In this document: piece after piece, positions 34,156 to 46,129 of the stretch
How positions within the stretch are numbered: position 1 is the first letter of the stretch
How the letters are laid out: every line of letters begins with the position of its first letter
From: Avena insularis
Lineage: Eukaryota > Streptophyta > Magnoliopsida > Poales > Poaceae
DNA length: 64,000 bases
NCBI GenBank assembly: GCA_023614405.1
Contig: CM042688.1
Location: 374,157,331 to 374,221,330 of the forward strand
Direction of reading: 5' to 3'
Notes under the pieces: model-generated
What the model was told of the DNA's origin: nothing
What the model saw: the letters and a program-made list of their open reading frames with translations, nothing else
Database searches by the model: none
Position numbers and translations under genes: made by a program

Positions 34156-35570
34156 GCTATTCATATGACTGAAGATGCACTTTATAGAGGTCTTGTACAG
34201 TACGGATGGATGTACCCTTTAGAACGTCGACTTTGCACTTTCAAGGGTATTGTTAGGAACAAGGCTAGAGCAGAGGCTTGCATTATAGAGGCATACATTG
34301 CTGCTTAAGCATTTGCATTTTGCTCAAGATAAATTCCTGATCGTAAAACGATATCCAGTCTGGGTGGCAGAATTGAAGAAGTTGAAAAATATGTTTTTAA
34401 CCATGGTGTTCACCTAGTAGGAAAGAAGGAACATAGAACATTAATGTAGCATGAATATGACCAACTTACTTGGTATGTGCTGAACAACACTCATGAGGCT
34501 GAAAACTTTGTTGTGTGAGTACTATTCATACATCTCACATATATGAAATGAAACTTGTAGCAAGATATGTTCAGATGTCTTACTTGAATATCGTTTTTGT
34601 AGGTTATTTAAAGCAACCAAAGGAAAAGATTATGCTGCACCATTATGTGGGGGTGGGTTTCAGGAATGGTTTAGGAATCATGTAAGATGGTCAATTGAAC
34701 TTTCAATTGCATACGAATTGTGTGCATGAGATGACCTCTTGATTATTTTGTCTAACCGCAGATCATGAAGCTGTGTGAAGAGGATCTGGGCTATGTTAGT
34801 GATGGTCTCTATGCCCTTTCACGTGGTCCAGCAAAGAGGGTGCGGACAACTTCAGCTTGCAATCACGATGGTATCCACTACAACACTCATGAGCGTGAGA
34901 AACATCTGAAGACACAAAACAATGGCATCATGACCAGTGGAGAGCACTTGACAACCAAAATGAAGAAGCCAGATGACTATGATCATTATGGTCACATAAA
35001 AGAGGTTATTGATTTGAATTATAATGACAAGACATGTGGTCGATCTGTGGTTCTATTCAAGTGTTATTGGTATGACCAAGATCCGAACAGTAAAAGATGC
35101 CCAAGAAATGATGGGAATTTCATATCGATCAATACTACTACTGAGTGGTAGAAGGAGGAACCTTATATTTTGGCAACTCAAGCTTCCAACGTAATATTCT
35201 TGGATGAGAGAGATAATAAGGACTAGAAATATGTGCAAAAGTTTGAGGCAAGGAGAACCTATGATGTGAATGAGTATGACGAGCCAGTCACCACAGATGT
35301 TGCCCACCAATATGATCCCAGTGGTTGTATGGTAACTGAACTGGCTGATGTCGATGAAAATTTGATTGCTAGAGGAGGCTCTGCGCATGATGGACAAGTA
35401 GATTTCACTGTCGAGGTTAGTGTAGTCGACAAATACAGGAATAAACCGGTTCTACCCGATGAATCTCAGGACATGTATGATGAATGACAAGGGGAAGAAG
35501 ATCCAACCCAGTCGGAATATGTGGATCTAGAACGCGGCGGTGCAGAAAGCGATGATGGTGACGATGATTA
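34156..35570 (+). pseudogene. TNPD-type CACTA transposase, 3' part (end of DUF4218, DUF4216)
   Basis: It resumes the split gene: AIHMTEDALYRGLVQYGWMY (34156-34215) and PLERRLCTFKGIVRNKARAE (34216-34275) complete the DUF4218 domain (family form VQYGWMYP-ERR---LK--VRN-ARPE). A probable intron with GTGAGTACT follows at about 34517, then the exon with VSDGLYALSRGP (34795-34830). The DUF4216 domain runs from about 35000 (SVVLFKCYWYDQDP, 35047-35088) to FEARRTYDVNEYD (35241-35279), and an acidic tail ends near 35570 (DDGDDD). In-frame stops at 34306, 35149 and 35224, and others, break it. The DUF4216 region is usual at the C-terminus of grass TNPD proteins. Confidence 0.88.
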
Positions 35571-35845
35571 GACTATTGTTTCATATTATGCAGTGATATG
35601 ATAAACAGTGATTCACATTGGTTTTCTCTTTGTAAAATGTACGAGACATGATGACAATTTCCTGTTGGATTGTAATCCTAGACAAATTGTTTTCCCTGTC
35701 TAACTTGGATTAAGCTTAATTTGACAAGTGCAAACATATGTAGAATAGGTTCACTTGGTGAGCAGCAGAAAAATTGGTTCAGTACATTAATTAATTATCA
35801 ACCACAGAACCATTTTCATACAAAAGGGGGCATATGCACCTCGTG
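35571..35845. other. AT-rich spacer after the transposase gene
   Basis: Nothing coding is seen. It presumably holds the 3' end of the CACTA transposase transcript on one side and, read on the minus strand, the 3' flank of the RING pseudogene on the other. Confidence 0.5.
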
Positions 35846-36560
35846 TTAGTAGAGATGGGCGTGCACATTGTCTCGGCAGATAGGGCAGCTGGCGTTGGTC
35901 TCAAACCAAGTGAAGATGCACTTGCGGTCGTACGGATGGTTGCATCCCCAGACGCTTCGTTATGCCTAGCGCCTTTGCATGCATATGCTGCAGTGGCCAT
36001 CCTCCTACTCAACCCGGTACCAACTGTCTTGAAGCGCCAACAAGTTGACAATGAGCCGGAGATTCAGGCTGAGGGTTAGGTCGAAGTGGAACCCGTCGAC
36101 CGACATACATGCCTCAAGCCAAAGCCGGTGTAGAATGCCGTACGGCATGATGATGTCGCACTCCTCTGCCATGAGTTGTAGGTTCTTCAGCAGCCATACA
36201 CGACCAAGAACCTTGCGCATAGTTCCCACGACCTTGCTCGCTCTTCCTAGCTTGCTGGGAGGCAGGCTGAGATTCAACACTTCCTCTTTGCAGGGTGTGG
36301 TCGTGACATTGTCCTCCTCAGAGGGGTTGGGATGGAGCCAGACATCCTCCTGAGCTTGTACGTCCTCAATAAGGAGATCTTTAGTGTCATTATGTACAAC
36401 ATCGCCTCGTGAACTAACTACAGCTCGATGACGAAGAATTCGGTTGTGGCTGCGGAGACGCGGCAGGCATGGAAGACATGGGGGCCAGACTCGATGATGT
36501 GCTCCTATGAGGAGCGCTCTAGTTCTGGCGGCGCTGCCATTTGGGGATTTTTTGGGGGGG
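35846..36560 (-). pseudogene. RING-type E3 ubiquitin ligase pseudogene
   Basis: On the minus strand the last codons read GCNHPYDRKCIFTWFETNAS followed by CPICRDNVHAHLY and a stop at 35846-35848. This is the second half of a RING finger (C-x-H-x-Y-x-x-x-C ... C-x-x-C), in which D replaces the commoner second H. The first C-x-x-C pair is present in the same frame as HCSICMQRR (about 36010-35984), separated from the rest by stops. Upstream is a frame starting MLNLSLPPSKLG at 36280 with RLIVNLLALQDSWYRVE, shifted relative to the RING. Further upstream, to about 36560, there are short coding-like pieces in other frames (for example SGPHVFHACRVSAAT). Intact members transfer ubiquitin to substrates; this copy has at least two frameshifts and several stops. 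Confidence 0.72.
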
Positions 36561-36630
36561 TGGGGGGCCGCGCTACCTCGTCACTCCCCAACGTCAGCCC
36601 TGGCTCGTCCTCTCTTCATGGTTCTATTTA

Positions 36631-37096
36631 GGCTAGTCATAGTGCTAGTGGGAGTAATTTGGGTAGTAACATAGTCCTACATGTATTGCCAACTAAGCAT
36701 ATAGATGACATGGCATGCAATTAAATGAGGAGAGAGAGCCTTGGGGTAACTAGCTTTGTTACCATAAGGGCATCTCCAATGTAAAAATAGGTCGGATATA
36801 AGCACCTGTGGTCGACCTTAGTGGAATTTAAACATTGTAGCACTCGGTCTTAAGCTAAGCAACCTTGCGGTCGACCATACTAGTATGACTCGGCCATAAG
36901 AACTAGAAAATCATTGTTTCTCTCTCCTCACTACACAGTGCACTTGCGGCAGAATTTCAAGACAAAATGAGTCTACATTGCAATAAATGAGACTTTTCAT
37001 GATACCACACCTGTCTTTTTCCACTATGGAGGTAGTAACTTAGACTAGTAACATATGCATGTTACTACTCTAAGTTACTCCCCACCATGACTAGCC
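36631..37096. mobile_element. MITE with GGCTAGTCATAGTG termini, carrying an inner insertion
   Basis: Inverted ends GGCTAGTCATAGTG (36631) and CACCATGACTAGCC (ends 37096) bound a unit that also occurs at 54326-54683. Relative to that copy, about 190 bp beginning GGGCATCTCCAATG (36768) is inserted or divergent; this start is a common MITE terminus, but I could not find its partner. Flanks TTA and TAA do not give a clear duplication. A further degraded relative seems to follow at 37100-37335 (TATAGTGGGTGATAAC to AGTTACTCCCACC). Confidence 0.75.
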
Positions 37097-37586
37097 TAAA
37101 TATAGTAACTTGCATATGTTACTATCTTTATAGTGGGTGATAACATGTGTGTGGTGTCACGCAAGACCTAATTAATTAGGTTCTAGACTCATATAATATT
37201 GGTATGTGTGATGTTATGGTAATACCTCCCTCTCTTTCATCATTAATTATCATGTCATGTCTCAAATTTGCTTAGTTGGCATTGCATGTACGTACATGCA
37301 AGTTACTAGCTAGTAATAAGTTACTCCCACCTGACGAGAGGAATGATGGTTTTCTCTGCATTAAATAGAGGAAGAGTTGTTGAGTTGGACAGGGAAGACC
37401 AATATTTTAACATATGCTGAGTTTGGGCATCGGAGCAAGTAGTTCTTGTGGTTCCTTGATTTTTTGTGGCATCGGCTGTGCAGCGTAGGCACCGGTGCCA
37501 GATGGATGAGAAGTAGTTTGGGCACTGATATTTGCATACGCTATGGAGGGCCACCCAAGTTCTACGGATTTTCAAGCTTTTTAGCT

Positions 37587-37670
37587 AAAAGAGAGAAACT
37601 ATGTAGATGCACAGGCTGGTGGTACTTCCCCTTGCTATCGGTAAAAGAGAGAAACTATGTGGATGCAATG
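37587..37670. repeat. Short direct repeat, two copies
   Basis: AAAAGAGAGAAACTATGTRG followed by ATGCA occurs at about 37587 and 37642, 55 bp apart, just downstream (in gene sense) of the SINA-like fragment. Confidence 0.7.
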
Positions 37671-37735
37671 ATGATTCACTTTATTTATAGGTACAACAAA
37701 ACCACGGTAGAAACTAAACCATACTCTATACGGAA

Positions 37736-38174
37736 TCAGCACACACATAGACACCCAAATAGCCCATGCAGGCACGCCGTCTGGTTGTCGATGAACTCGA
37801 GGAAGCTGCCAGCCATGTCACAACCTTTGTTGCTGCACTTGAGCTTCATTCCCGAGGACATCTGATCGATGGTAGTGGTTGGTTCAAAGACGCCTCCATA
37901 TTCACATCTAGGGCACTGGCCATCGGACAATTTTCCAACACATTGTGTGCATGCAATGTGCACCGCGGCCTTGCCAAAACACTGCTTGTGCAAGGAAAAG
38001 AGAGTTAGCCCAAAAACAAGAGTTGTATCGAACCAATGTGGAAAACATCATGAAGAAAGAAGTAGTAATAACCATGTACGTGGGACGACGAACAATTTGA
38101 GAACAGAGCCTACAGCTGAAGACCTTTCTCATTGCACTCATGTCAATCATAGCTTCAAACCACTCGTCCAACAT
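37736..38174 (-). pseudogene. SINA-like RING E3 ligase fragment, two exons, C-terminus missing
   Basis: Exon 1 (38174-38073) reads MLDEWFEAMIDMSAMRKVFS, then CRLCSQIVRRPTYM, the first RING cysteine pair. A GT donor at 38072 and a CAG acceptor ending at 37982 define a ~91-bp intron. Exon 2 (37981-37736) gives CFGKAAVHIACTQCVGKLSD, then GQCPRCEYGG, the remaining RING cysteines, and MKLKCSNKGCDMAGSF, the start of the SIAH-type zinc finger. The frame ends after ACLHGLFGCLCVC, so the TRAF-like substrate-binding domain of normal SINA-like proteins (about 300 residues) is absent. Reading-frame continuity over both exons is good, so it is either a recent truncation or a short RING-only relative; I favour a fragment. 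It is related to the pseudogene at 62052. Confidence 0.7.
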
Positions 38175-39696
38175 AGAGCCACCTTGTTCAACTGCAGAAA
38201 ATCTAAGAGGGATTTTGATACCGATCGAGAGAGCAGAGGGAGGAGTGTAGATCTAAGAGGGTTGATGAGAGCGATTGAGAGAGACTGGTACAATAGTTAA
38301 ATACTAGTAGTACTAGACTCCTCATCTCACTCTAGGCAATATCATCCGTCCATCCAAATTCAACGGCCATGAACCGATACCTTATCTCTTAGGCAAGAGA
38401 CTGGCACGGAGAAAACTAGGGAAGTGTTGTGTTCCACGATTAATTATCTCCATGTGACCCGGTGTACACGTCGCTTTGACGACCTAGGGCTACATGGAAG
38501 ACTAAATACTATAGTCCAGTACTACTCCGGGATGGAGGTACTAGTACTACTACTCTACCTCTGTTTGGGATGAGACTAGCCCCAATGGGGGTATCAGGTG
38601 GTACGTACTGTATCATGCATTAGTCCTTTCATAGTGGGGTGTAAGTTAGTACATTATCATAGGAGTTATAAAGTAATAGACAACCTCTCCAATGCATTGT
38701 ATTTTGAGGTTGCATCTTAATTTAATGTTTTTGCTCTCATGCATGTGTTTTATTGGGAAATCAACTCTTTTGCCTATGATTATGTGCAAGGGGTCTATCT
38801 TAGCTAAGATACAACAACACCCTCTCTCCTCCTTAATTGACATGCCACAAACGAATTTTGCCTAGGATGCCGCGCTAAGAGACTCCCCCATTGTCAAAGG
38901 GGTTATTACATGCATGGAAAATGCTTATGTGTCATGGCAATTAATGATGAAAGAGATTGTGTTGGTATCACATGTAGAGTATCATAGAAAAAATAATCTC
39001 AAATAAAGCTTGTACACAATTTTACCTTGAGATTACAAAACAATAAATACACTAAGACTATGATATTACTAGTACTAAGTATAGTAGTATAGTACATGAT
39101 AGTAGTACTACGCATTGGTATCATAATGTACTCCATCCGTCTAGAAATAACTGACTTGGTATCAGATACTAGTATCATAATATACTCCCTCCATCATAAG
39201 ATACCAGTAGCACTACCTTATAACCAAAAAGGGCGGTAGGAGTACTCCGGGATGGAGTAGTGCATACCTTGTACGGAGTCCTAGGACTATAGTAAGTTGC
39301 ACGTGGCTTGCACGTGAGAATTATATAATAATAGAAGTACCCTATGACATATCATCTTTTATTTATATAAATCTATAATCGGTGACGCTGAAAAATAATC
39401 ATAATTTTGGGCCACGTCCATAAAGTATAGGGTGTATAATTGGTTCTTGTACCTTGCATCATGTAGAAATCAACCTACTACTATTAGCTACCTATTACTC
39501 TATATTCTCTAGAGAAATGACGAAGAAGATTCTACAATTTTTGAGAAGTGCGTTTTCAGGTTTGTGTATAGCGTTCACTTTGCTAAAGACTAACAATGGA
39601 ATATTCTATATGCTACCATGGATATAAGAACCAATGGTTTTCAATGTTGGGATTTGCCAGGCTTGATCGATTATTCAAAGTTCAAAGTACCGCGTA
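38175..39696. other. Intergenic stretch with degraded MITE-like pieces
   Basis: No gene is seen. There are lone Stowaway-type ends (TACTCCATCCGTCTAGAAAT at about 39130 and TACTCCCTCCATCATAAG at about 39183), repeated GTACTA/TAGTAC tracts (38520-38560, 39070-39120), and a GACTAGCCCCAATGGGGG start (38571) with a possible partner GACTCCCCCATTG (38881), suggesting an old MITE of about 320 bp. Confidence 0.5.
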
Positions 39697-42600
39697 TGTG
39701 GGGCCCCCGGATTAATCCTCCGAGAATCCCTGTTATGCATACAACCACGATCCCATGATCAGTTAGTCATGGCACATAACCAACAAGTATCAAGGTAAAC
39801 ATCCAAAACATAACAAATACATGTCATACCTTATTTGCCATTATGGCTACATTGATCAACATCAGCGGAACTTCATTAAGCGTAGAGCTCGAGCCATGCC
39901 ATAACCTACAGGCAACTGACTGGGAGAACGTCCTAGCTTGCTTAGCCGTCAACTTCATCCTCTTCTTGATATCTGACCAAGTTAAAAGCCAGGGACAATG
40001 CTAGTGAGTACTTTGGATGTACTCGCAAACCACCTCAAAGAAATAATAATAACAAGAGGATATGCAATATGGCTGGGGTAGTAGGAGGGCTCCAAGAGAA
40101 GTTCTTTTCTCAATTAGTTTCTCTTGTAGATATAGCATCTACATATCTTTGTTGGAAAAATTTGTAAAACATTTTGGAAACCGTTTTGAAAAGTTTTGGA
40201 AAACCTTAGGACTGGGTCACCCATTTGTTCCTTTCTTCTGGTCGTCCCACGACCAAACTCCTTTCATTCTGTTCTGACCATCCCATGGTCAGAACAGGTA
40301 TCCTTGCCGACCATCCCATGGTCAAAACATTTCAAAGCCATTGCTTTTCAGAAATCCTTTTTGAAAACAAAACCAGCACCGCTCTACAGCAACATTCCCA
40401 ACCATCCATGACCGCGGACACGGCTATTCGAATACATTTACACTCTGAAGAGGTTGTACACTTCACCCACGCCATCCGGGTACACTACCCTGATCTTCAC
40501 CAATCGTGGGTCGAGTAAGCGATCAAGACTCTCCAGATGCCCACTCCAATATAAGTGCCTACCCTATGAGTGTTATTCCCCTCAAAACCGGGACGTCGGG
40601 TACCGAGGACCAACCGGAGTGCATTTTACACTTTACATAGTGGGCGCTTTAAATGAGGGGGTCATAGTAACGTGTGGAGGTCGTAGACCCTTCGTTCCTT
40701 CTCCTGGTCGATGTCCCACATGGAACGTTTGTCCAGAGAAGGCCCACCCTCCAGGGAGTTTCATCCCCTGTAGTAGTTGAGAGGCAGCTTATACCAGAAT
40801 AGACAAACATCAAGTCCAGCCCTGTCGCATTCTAGAGTAATGTGGTTGCACAGGGTTAATTGTTCTAGCAAAACTGCAAAGAACCGGGTGCGTTTTTGTA
40901 AACCTTTTTCCTCCATCTTCCATTCAGCATTTTGTAAAACAAAACCTTTTTCTTTCTCAACATCTCTTGGGAGGTCCCACCTCGCCAAGGTTTTATCATA
41001 AAACATTTGGTAAAACTTTTTCCAGGGTCTTCCCATCCTCTAGCTTTGCGTCGGCCAAATCGAGGTCTCCAAAGGGGTATGGTGTAATACACCATATATC
41101 CTACTAGGGACAAGTAGGTATCACCAAGGGGGTTTTACTTAATAAAACAATGCATATATACATCAACATATAGTAAAACAATGCAGTTTTAATAAAGTAG
41201 TAAGTAAAACATGCATAAGTAAAATAGTAGGACAAGGCTTATGAGCAAGAAGGTGGCTTGCCGGAGATCAGAAATATGGCATAATTGTACCTGGATTTCT
41301 TCTTAGAAAACCATAATAACCGATAAAAACCATCTCCTTCTGCTCTCCGATATAGCCGCAAGTATCGTCGATAGGGAACACATGCAAACAAACAAAAGGG
41401 CACAATCAATACAAGGCATACAGTCACTAATGCCACTCAACAAACGAGCAATTGAATATTCTCCAATTAAGGTTCAGTAGTTTTAGAGAGGTTTGGAATA
41501 AGGAGGTTGAGATGGCCTTGGAGAAGGGGATGAACACCCCTTAGGGTTTATTGTCAAGGAACTACCTAAGAGGGTGTTTTTGGACCAAGGACATATTTTT
41601 GATGATACCATTGTATAAAAATGATACCTACAGGTAGATGTTGATAAAATGAAACCAACAAACTATTTTATCACTTTTCTTTAAATATTTATGATTTTTC
41701 TAGTGAAATAACTTCAAATTTTAGGGAATAATTCACCAAAAAAGTTCTGAAGCTCCAAAAATTATTTCCTTGGGTGGTTAGGTAAGTCTTGATGTGCTTG
41801 TTCAGTAAGAGTTGGAATCATGTCAAGATAATTACCAGAATGTCCTCAGGAAATTCCCAAAGGCAGTTCTAGATCTGTTTTGTCTTTTTCACCAGATTAA
41901 ATCTACAGAGGCTTTTGATTTGATTACAAGGACACATGGGAGGTATTTAGAATACCTTTCTGTATAAATTTGAATCACCTCATTTGGAGTTACAAAGATA
42001 CTGGAGTGATTTATCTAGTGATAAAACCATATACAGAGATGTTTAATTGATCAGAAATGCTCATAAGTTCATTAATTCTTGATCTCCTGGAATTTGGTAG
42101 TATTCAGTGTACCACATCACTGGGAGGTTGATTTAGGTCAATACCCATGTTGGTTTGACCTCAGGAATTTTCTAAAGGCAGATAAGGCTTGTATTTGTTC
42201 TTTTTTAGGGGCAAAATATGAAGCCAAAGACTATGGGGCTAGTGTGACATGCATGGTACCACTGATACCTTTCAGTACAAAGTGGTTTTGTTAAAAAATG
42301 GAGTTGTAGAACTCACAGAAGGATTTTATTAGTAGAAATGGTACATCTGAGTAGTAAATTTAGTGTAATTAATATGGGCCATATTGGAGGAAACTAAGAA
42401 TATTGCATGTTAGAGGAAACATACATGCACCTAGGAAAATTTAGATCTAGGCAATTTCTTTTGTTTTCCATTTTCAAAATGATTTATTTCTAGGTGCAAG
42501 ATTTAGATCTGAGCAAAAATGAATAAAAGCTGAGTAGGTGACGGGGTGGGATCCGGGGCTAAGTGGGCCATAGAGAGAGGATTCGGCCCAGCTGGGCTCA

Positions 42601-45600
42601 CCTGCACGGGCGGGAGACGGGTTCAAATTGCTGACGAGCGGGGCCCGGTCGTCAGCGGAACAAAGCCTGCGAAGAGGTACGGGGCATCTCCGGCCGCTCG
42701 ATTAAGTGGCGATCGACAGTCAGGCTTCGTCTTCCCCAGCGAGTAAGAGCAGCGGCGGCGGAAACCCTAGAGAGGCCGGCAACGGCGAGGAGGCTCACCT
42801 GGGGGCCCGTCAGCGGCCGTGGAGCGGCGGAGGAGATGCGGTCGACGACGGCGATCCTGGAGAGGGGCGACACGGCCGGTTTCCGCGTCGGCGAGGAGCT
42901 CACACGACGATGCTCGCGGATGAGCTCTCGGGGGCTCGCCGGAGCCTTGTCTAGGGGCGGTCCTAGGGCAAACCAAGCATAGGATTATATGTAGGGGACC
43001 AAGGAGGGTCCAGGAGTGAGACATGCAGAGGAAGGGGAGCAGGGGAGAGAGATCTACGCTCAAAATATTGTCATGGCCGAGAGGTTCTTTCTCTTCCTCT
43101 CTCGAGCTGGGAAGAGCAGGGGAGAGGGAGATGGGGCTTTGGGAGATGAGGGGGAGTGTGAGGGGGCAAATGAGCTGGAGTGGGGAGAGCTGGGTGGCCT
43201 AGGGTATTTAACCCAAGAGGAGAGAGATCCAAGGGGGGAATTGTCCCTTTTAGACACGTGGGAGGGTAGAGCTAGCTTGTGATTGGCCTGAAGGAGAGGT
43301 GTAGAGGGGTAAGAGGGGGATCTGGTCGTGCTGAGAGGGGTAGCTGTCCTGCTACAGCTACATTGCCCACCAATTGTAAATACAACACTCTCTCTCTCCC
43401 TCAAACTAGCTCCAAGCACTAGGGACAAGGAGAGGGGTCAGCTATAGTGCTATTCTGCAGTGTAACATCGACCAGAGAGAGTGTTGGGTGTGTAGTGCAA
43501 TGTCTTGCAAGGTTGGTGGGGGGACTGGATTGGTTTTTGATGCAAAAAGGCTAATTGCCCAAATCTGCCATCAGGGTTGGTCAAGTGTCATATCTGAATT
43601 TTTGGTCTTGACCACTTGACATAAGGATGCTGGTAGATGGGTCGGGTTGGGAGGTATCTCTAGGATTTATTTGGGATTTTTCAGAAGATTAGAAGTCCCC
43701 TTAAATCCATTCATTCAGAAACTGCAGAAGTGAAATCTTGCAGTTCATTTGATATTTTTGCATTGGACAAGATGGGTTTTTGAGTTGAGATAGTCCCAAA
43801 TGTTAATACACACTTAGGGGAATTTTCCCAAGATTTATTGAGGCTTAAAAGCATTTAAAACATTTACTATCCCATTTCTGCCATTTAAGAAAATAGGGAA
43901 AAATAAATAATAAAACTCTTAAAAAATATTTATTTTTGAAGTGGGAAGATGGGGTATGATATATGGATCTCAATTGAACCAAAATTTGGGGAAGTGTTTT
44001 GGCAAAAACCAAACTTTCCTTTATGGGAGAAGTTTTGGAGATTTGGTCTATTAAAGAGATTAATTAGATTTGGAGCCAAAATAATTATGGGTAATATTTT
44101 GTAAATCTTTATGACAAGGTAGATGATGTAGACAAGGTGTAGCAAGCATTTGCAACCTTGGGAATTTGAAATCCAACTTGAATTAGATGGAAAACAAGGA
44201 GTTGCGGATCTAGGGTGATGTTATTTTTATATCACCAAAACCTTGTTGGATCTTGGAGCTAAGAGCTCACCTTGATGCAAGGGATAGATGAACAGTTAGA
44301 GCAATTCATATATATGATCATGGCAGAAGTTTTTGGATTTGTTACATTTGAGGTGGTCTACAAGAGATGGCAAACTTTGTTGAAAATAAGGCTGCCATAC
44401 CAGATGAGTCATGATGCCTTATAAACCATGTGGGTTTAGGAAGCATAGAGATCCTGTTGGAACAAGTGAAGTAGATGTTGATAGACCTATATGAGTGGAA
44501 CACAAACATTCAAAGATTTGGTCCAGAGAAGGTGGGATGGTGGTGTGAGCTTCTATCAAAGTAGGCATGATGACTAGATTTGCAGGAAAAGTTATTTTCT
44601 TGCCTGCAAAACCCTCAAGAACAAGTGGGTTGGAGGAATAGCTAACCAAGGTCAAGAGTGGGCCTTGGTAGTCCTTAGTATGGTTAACAAGATGGTTCAG
44701 ATGCATTTTCAAAAATGCACAAGGGTTGAGAAAGGGAGACATTCAAAAAGGTGATGTTGGAAATAGGTTTCCAGACAACCAAATTTGGCAGATTTAGGGT
44801 TTTTGACTAGAATGTGGGTGGTGATGATTTTGATGGGTTGTAAGGTACCAAAGCATCATCAAGTGGGTGATGATGAAGTGTAGATTGAGTAGGAAGGATC
44901 CTTGCTTGATACTGGTCTTCATTGACTTGGAAGCTTCTAGAAGGGATCACTTCAGAAGGGGTCTGGTTAGGGTTTTTAGATTATCACTTAGTAGCTAGGG
45001 ATCAGATCCATATTGTATTCTTTCTTAGGGTGGAATGATTTGGAAACATCTTGATCCTAGTGATAAGCTCCTAGAGTAACTCATACTATCTCCTAAGCAG
45101 ACAATTCAAGCAGCAGATCAAGGCAACTCATCTTATAAACTAAGCAGACCTACTACTGGGGTTACCATCAAGCTTAGCTTGAGGTACGGTTGAGGCATTT
45201 TGAAGAGGTTGGATTTTGAATAAGATGAGAGTCCTTGGTATCTCTACCAAGAGTAGAATTAAAAATCTTACAAAAAGGTTTTGGAGACCCTAGAGGTAAG
45301 AGTAGTTGAAGGTTCTATCTTGAAAACATAAGGAGTTTATAACTCTACATACTTTTGCCAATATAAGCTACTAAACTAGTTTTGGTTATACAAGCATCTT
45401 GGCTCAGGTTTTGAAATGCTAGAACATTTGAGAATATATAAGAGGATCCAGGATAGTTTTGTTAAATAGCTTTTGTCAGCTAATGGTGAGATAAGGAGTA
45501 TCATATGGTATACACTCACATGCACAAGCACAAACAAACAACAAGCAAACACTTCAACACTTAACAAGAAAAAGTTTTTGTTCCCCTGATTTTTGCATTC

Positions 45601-45639
45601 TGGACAACTAATCAGGGTTGCTAAAATTGGGATGTTACA
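39697..45639 (-). mobile_element. E4: probable solo LTR (about 5.9 kb) in reverse orientation
   Basis: Read on the minus strand it begins TGTAACATCCCAATTTTAGC at 45639, the same type of start as E1-E3 (TGTARCAYCCC), and could end GGGGGCCCCACA at 39697. Flanks are GCGTA on the left (39692-39696) and GCGCTA on the right (45640-45645), which match if one C was gained, a tentative target-site duplication. It holds a GC-rich block at 42540-43200 like the other long LTRs and no coding remnant, primer site or polypurine tract. An alternative left end is TGTTGGGATTTGCC at 39645. The length is unusual for a single LTR, so an internal insertion is possible. Confidence 0.65.
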
Positions 45640-45894
45640 GCGCTACACAATATAGTGTGGTGAGATTATATAATATAGGTAAAGCTCAAAAAATATGAAT
45701 ATGCGAGTCTCACGTGCCGGAGTACTTCTATATAGTGATGATATGACATACTGTACTTCTATAGTTCTATCACGTGCTAGAGCAGTAAGGCATGTGCAAC
45801 TTATTACTAATATATACTGGAGTGCATACTCCAAGAATTTACCAGACTCATTGCTCGAGCTGCCAGCTGCTCGCCACCTCTGTTTCGAGACTGT
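45640..45894. other. Spacer between E4 and CACTA-2
   Basis: AT-rich. It contains TATATAGTGATGATATGACAT (split: TATATAGTGATGATATG at about 45730), a dispersed motif shared with 6370-6400 and 61810-61840. No gene is seen. Confidence 0.55.
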
Positions 45895-46129
45895 CACTAC
45901 AAGAAAAGTTTCCTTCCGCAACGACTTGGCCTGACAGTCATGGTAGAAGGCGCGTCTTCCACGACGAAATTCTCGGCTCGGCCATGGCCGATGGAATACT
46001 TTTTTTTCTAGTTTCGCGGTCCTCTACTATGACGGATCTGCTAAAAACATGGAGGAAGCTCGGCTGGCGTGTGGCAGAAGCAAGATTTTGGTTTCCTCGC
46101 GCGATGTTGACTCGCCGAAGTCTTTTGAG

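Larger units (their letters stand above)
3971..35570 (+). mobile_element. CACTA (En/Spm) DNA transposon, CACTA-1, decayed, split by nested retrotransposons
   Basis: The left end is the diagnostic terminus CACTACAAGAAAAG at 3971, followed by subterminal repeats, a leader and a TNPD-type transposase reading rightwards. The body is interrupted at 9555-34150 by LTR retrotransposons and resumes at 34156 in the same gene. No inverted right terminus (ending TTTCTTGTAGTG) was found by eye downstream, so the end given here is only the end of the transposase gene; the true right end is either deleted or outside the window. The element lies inside the minisatellite, whose sequence reads straight into it (CCACGTGG then CACTAC). 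The many stops in TNPD mean it is not autonomous now. Confidence 0.9.

Noticed and set aside
42540..43450. GC-rich island as a possible gene promoter or first exon
   Set aside because: It lies inside E4 and parallels the GC-rich blocks of the other long LTRs; no coding frame with family likeness was found.
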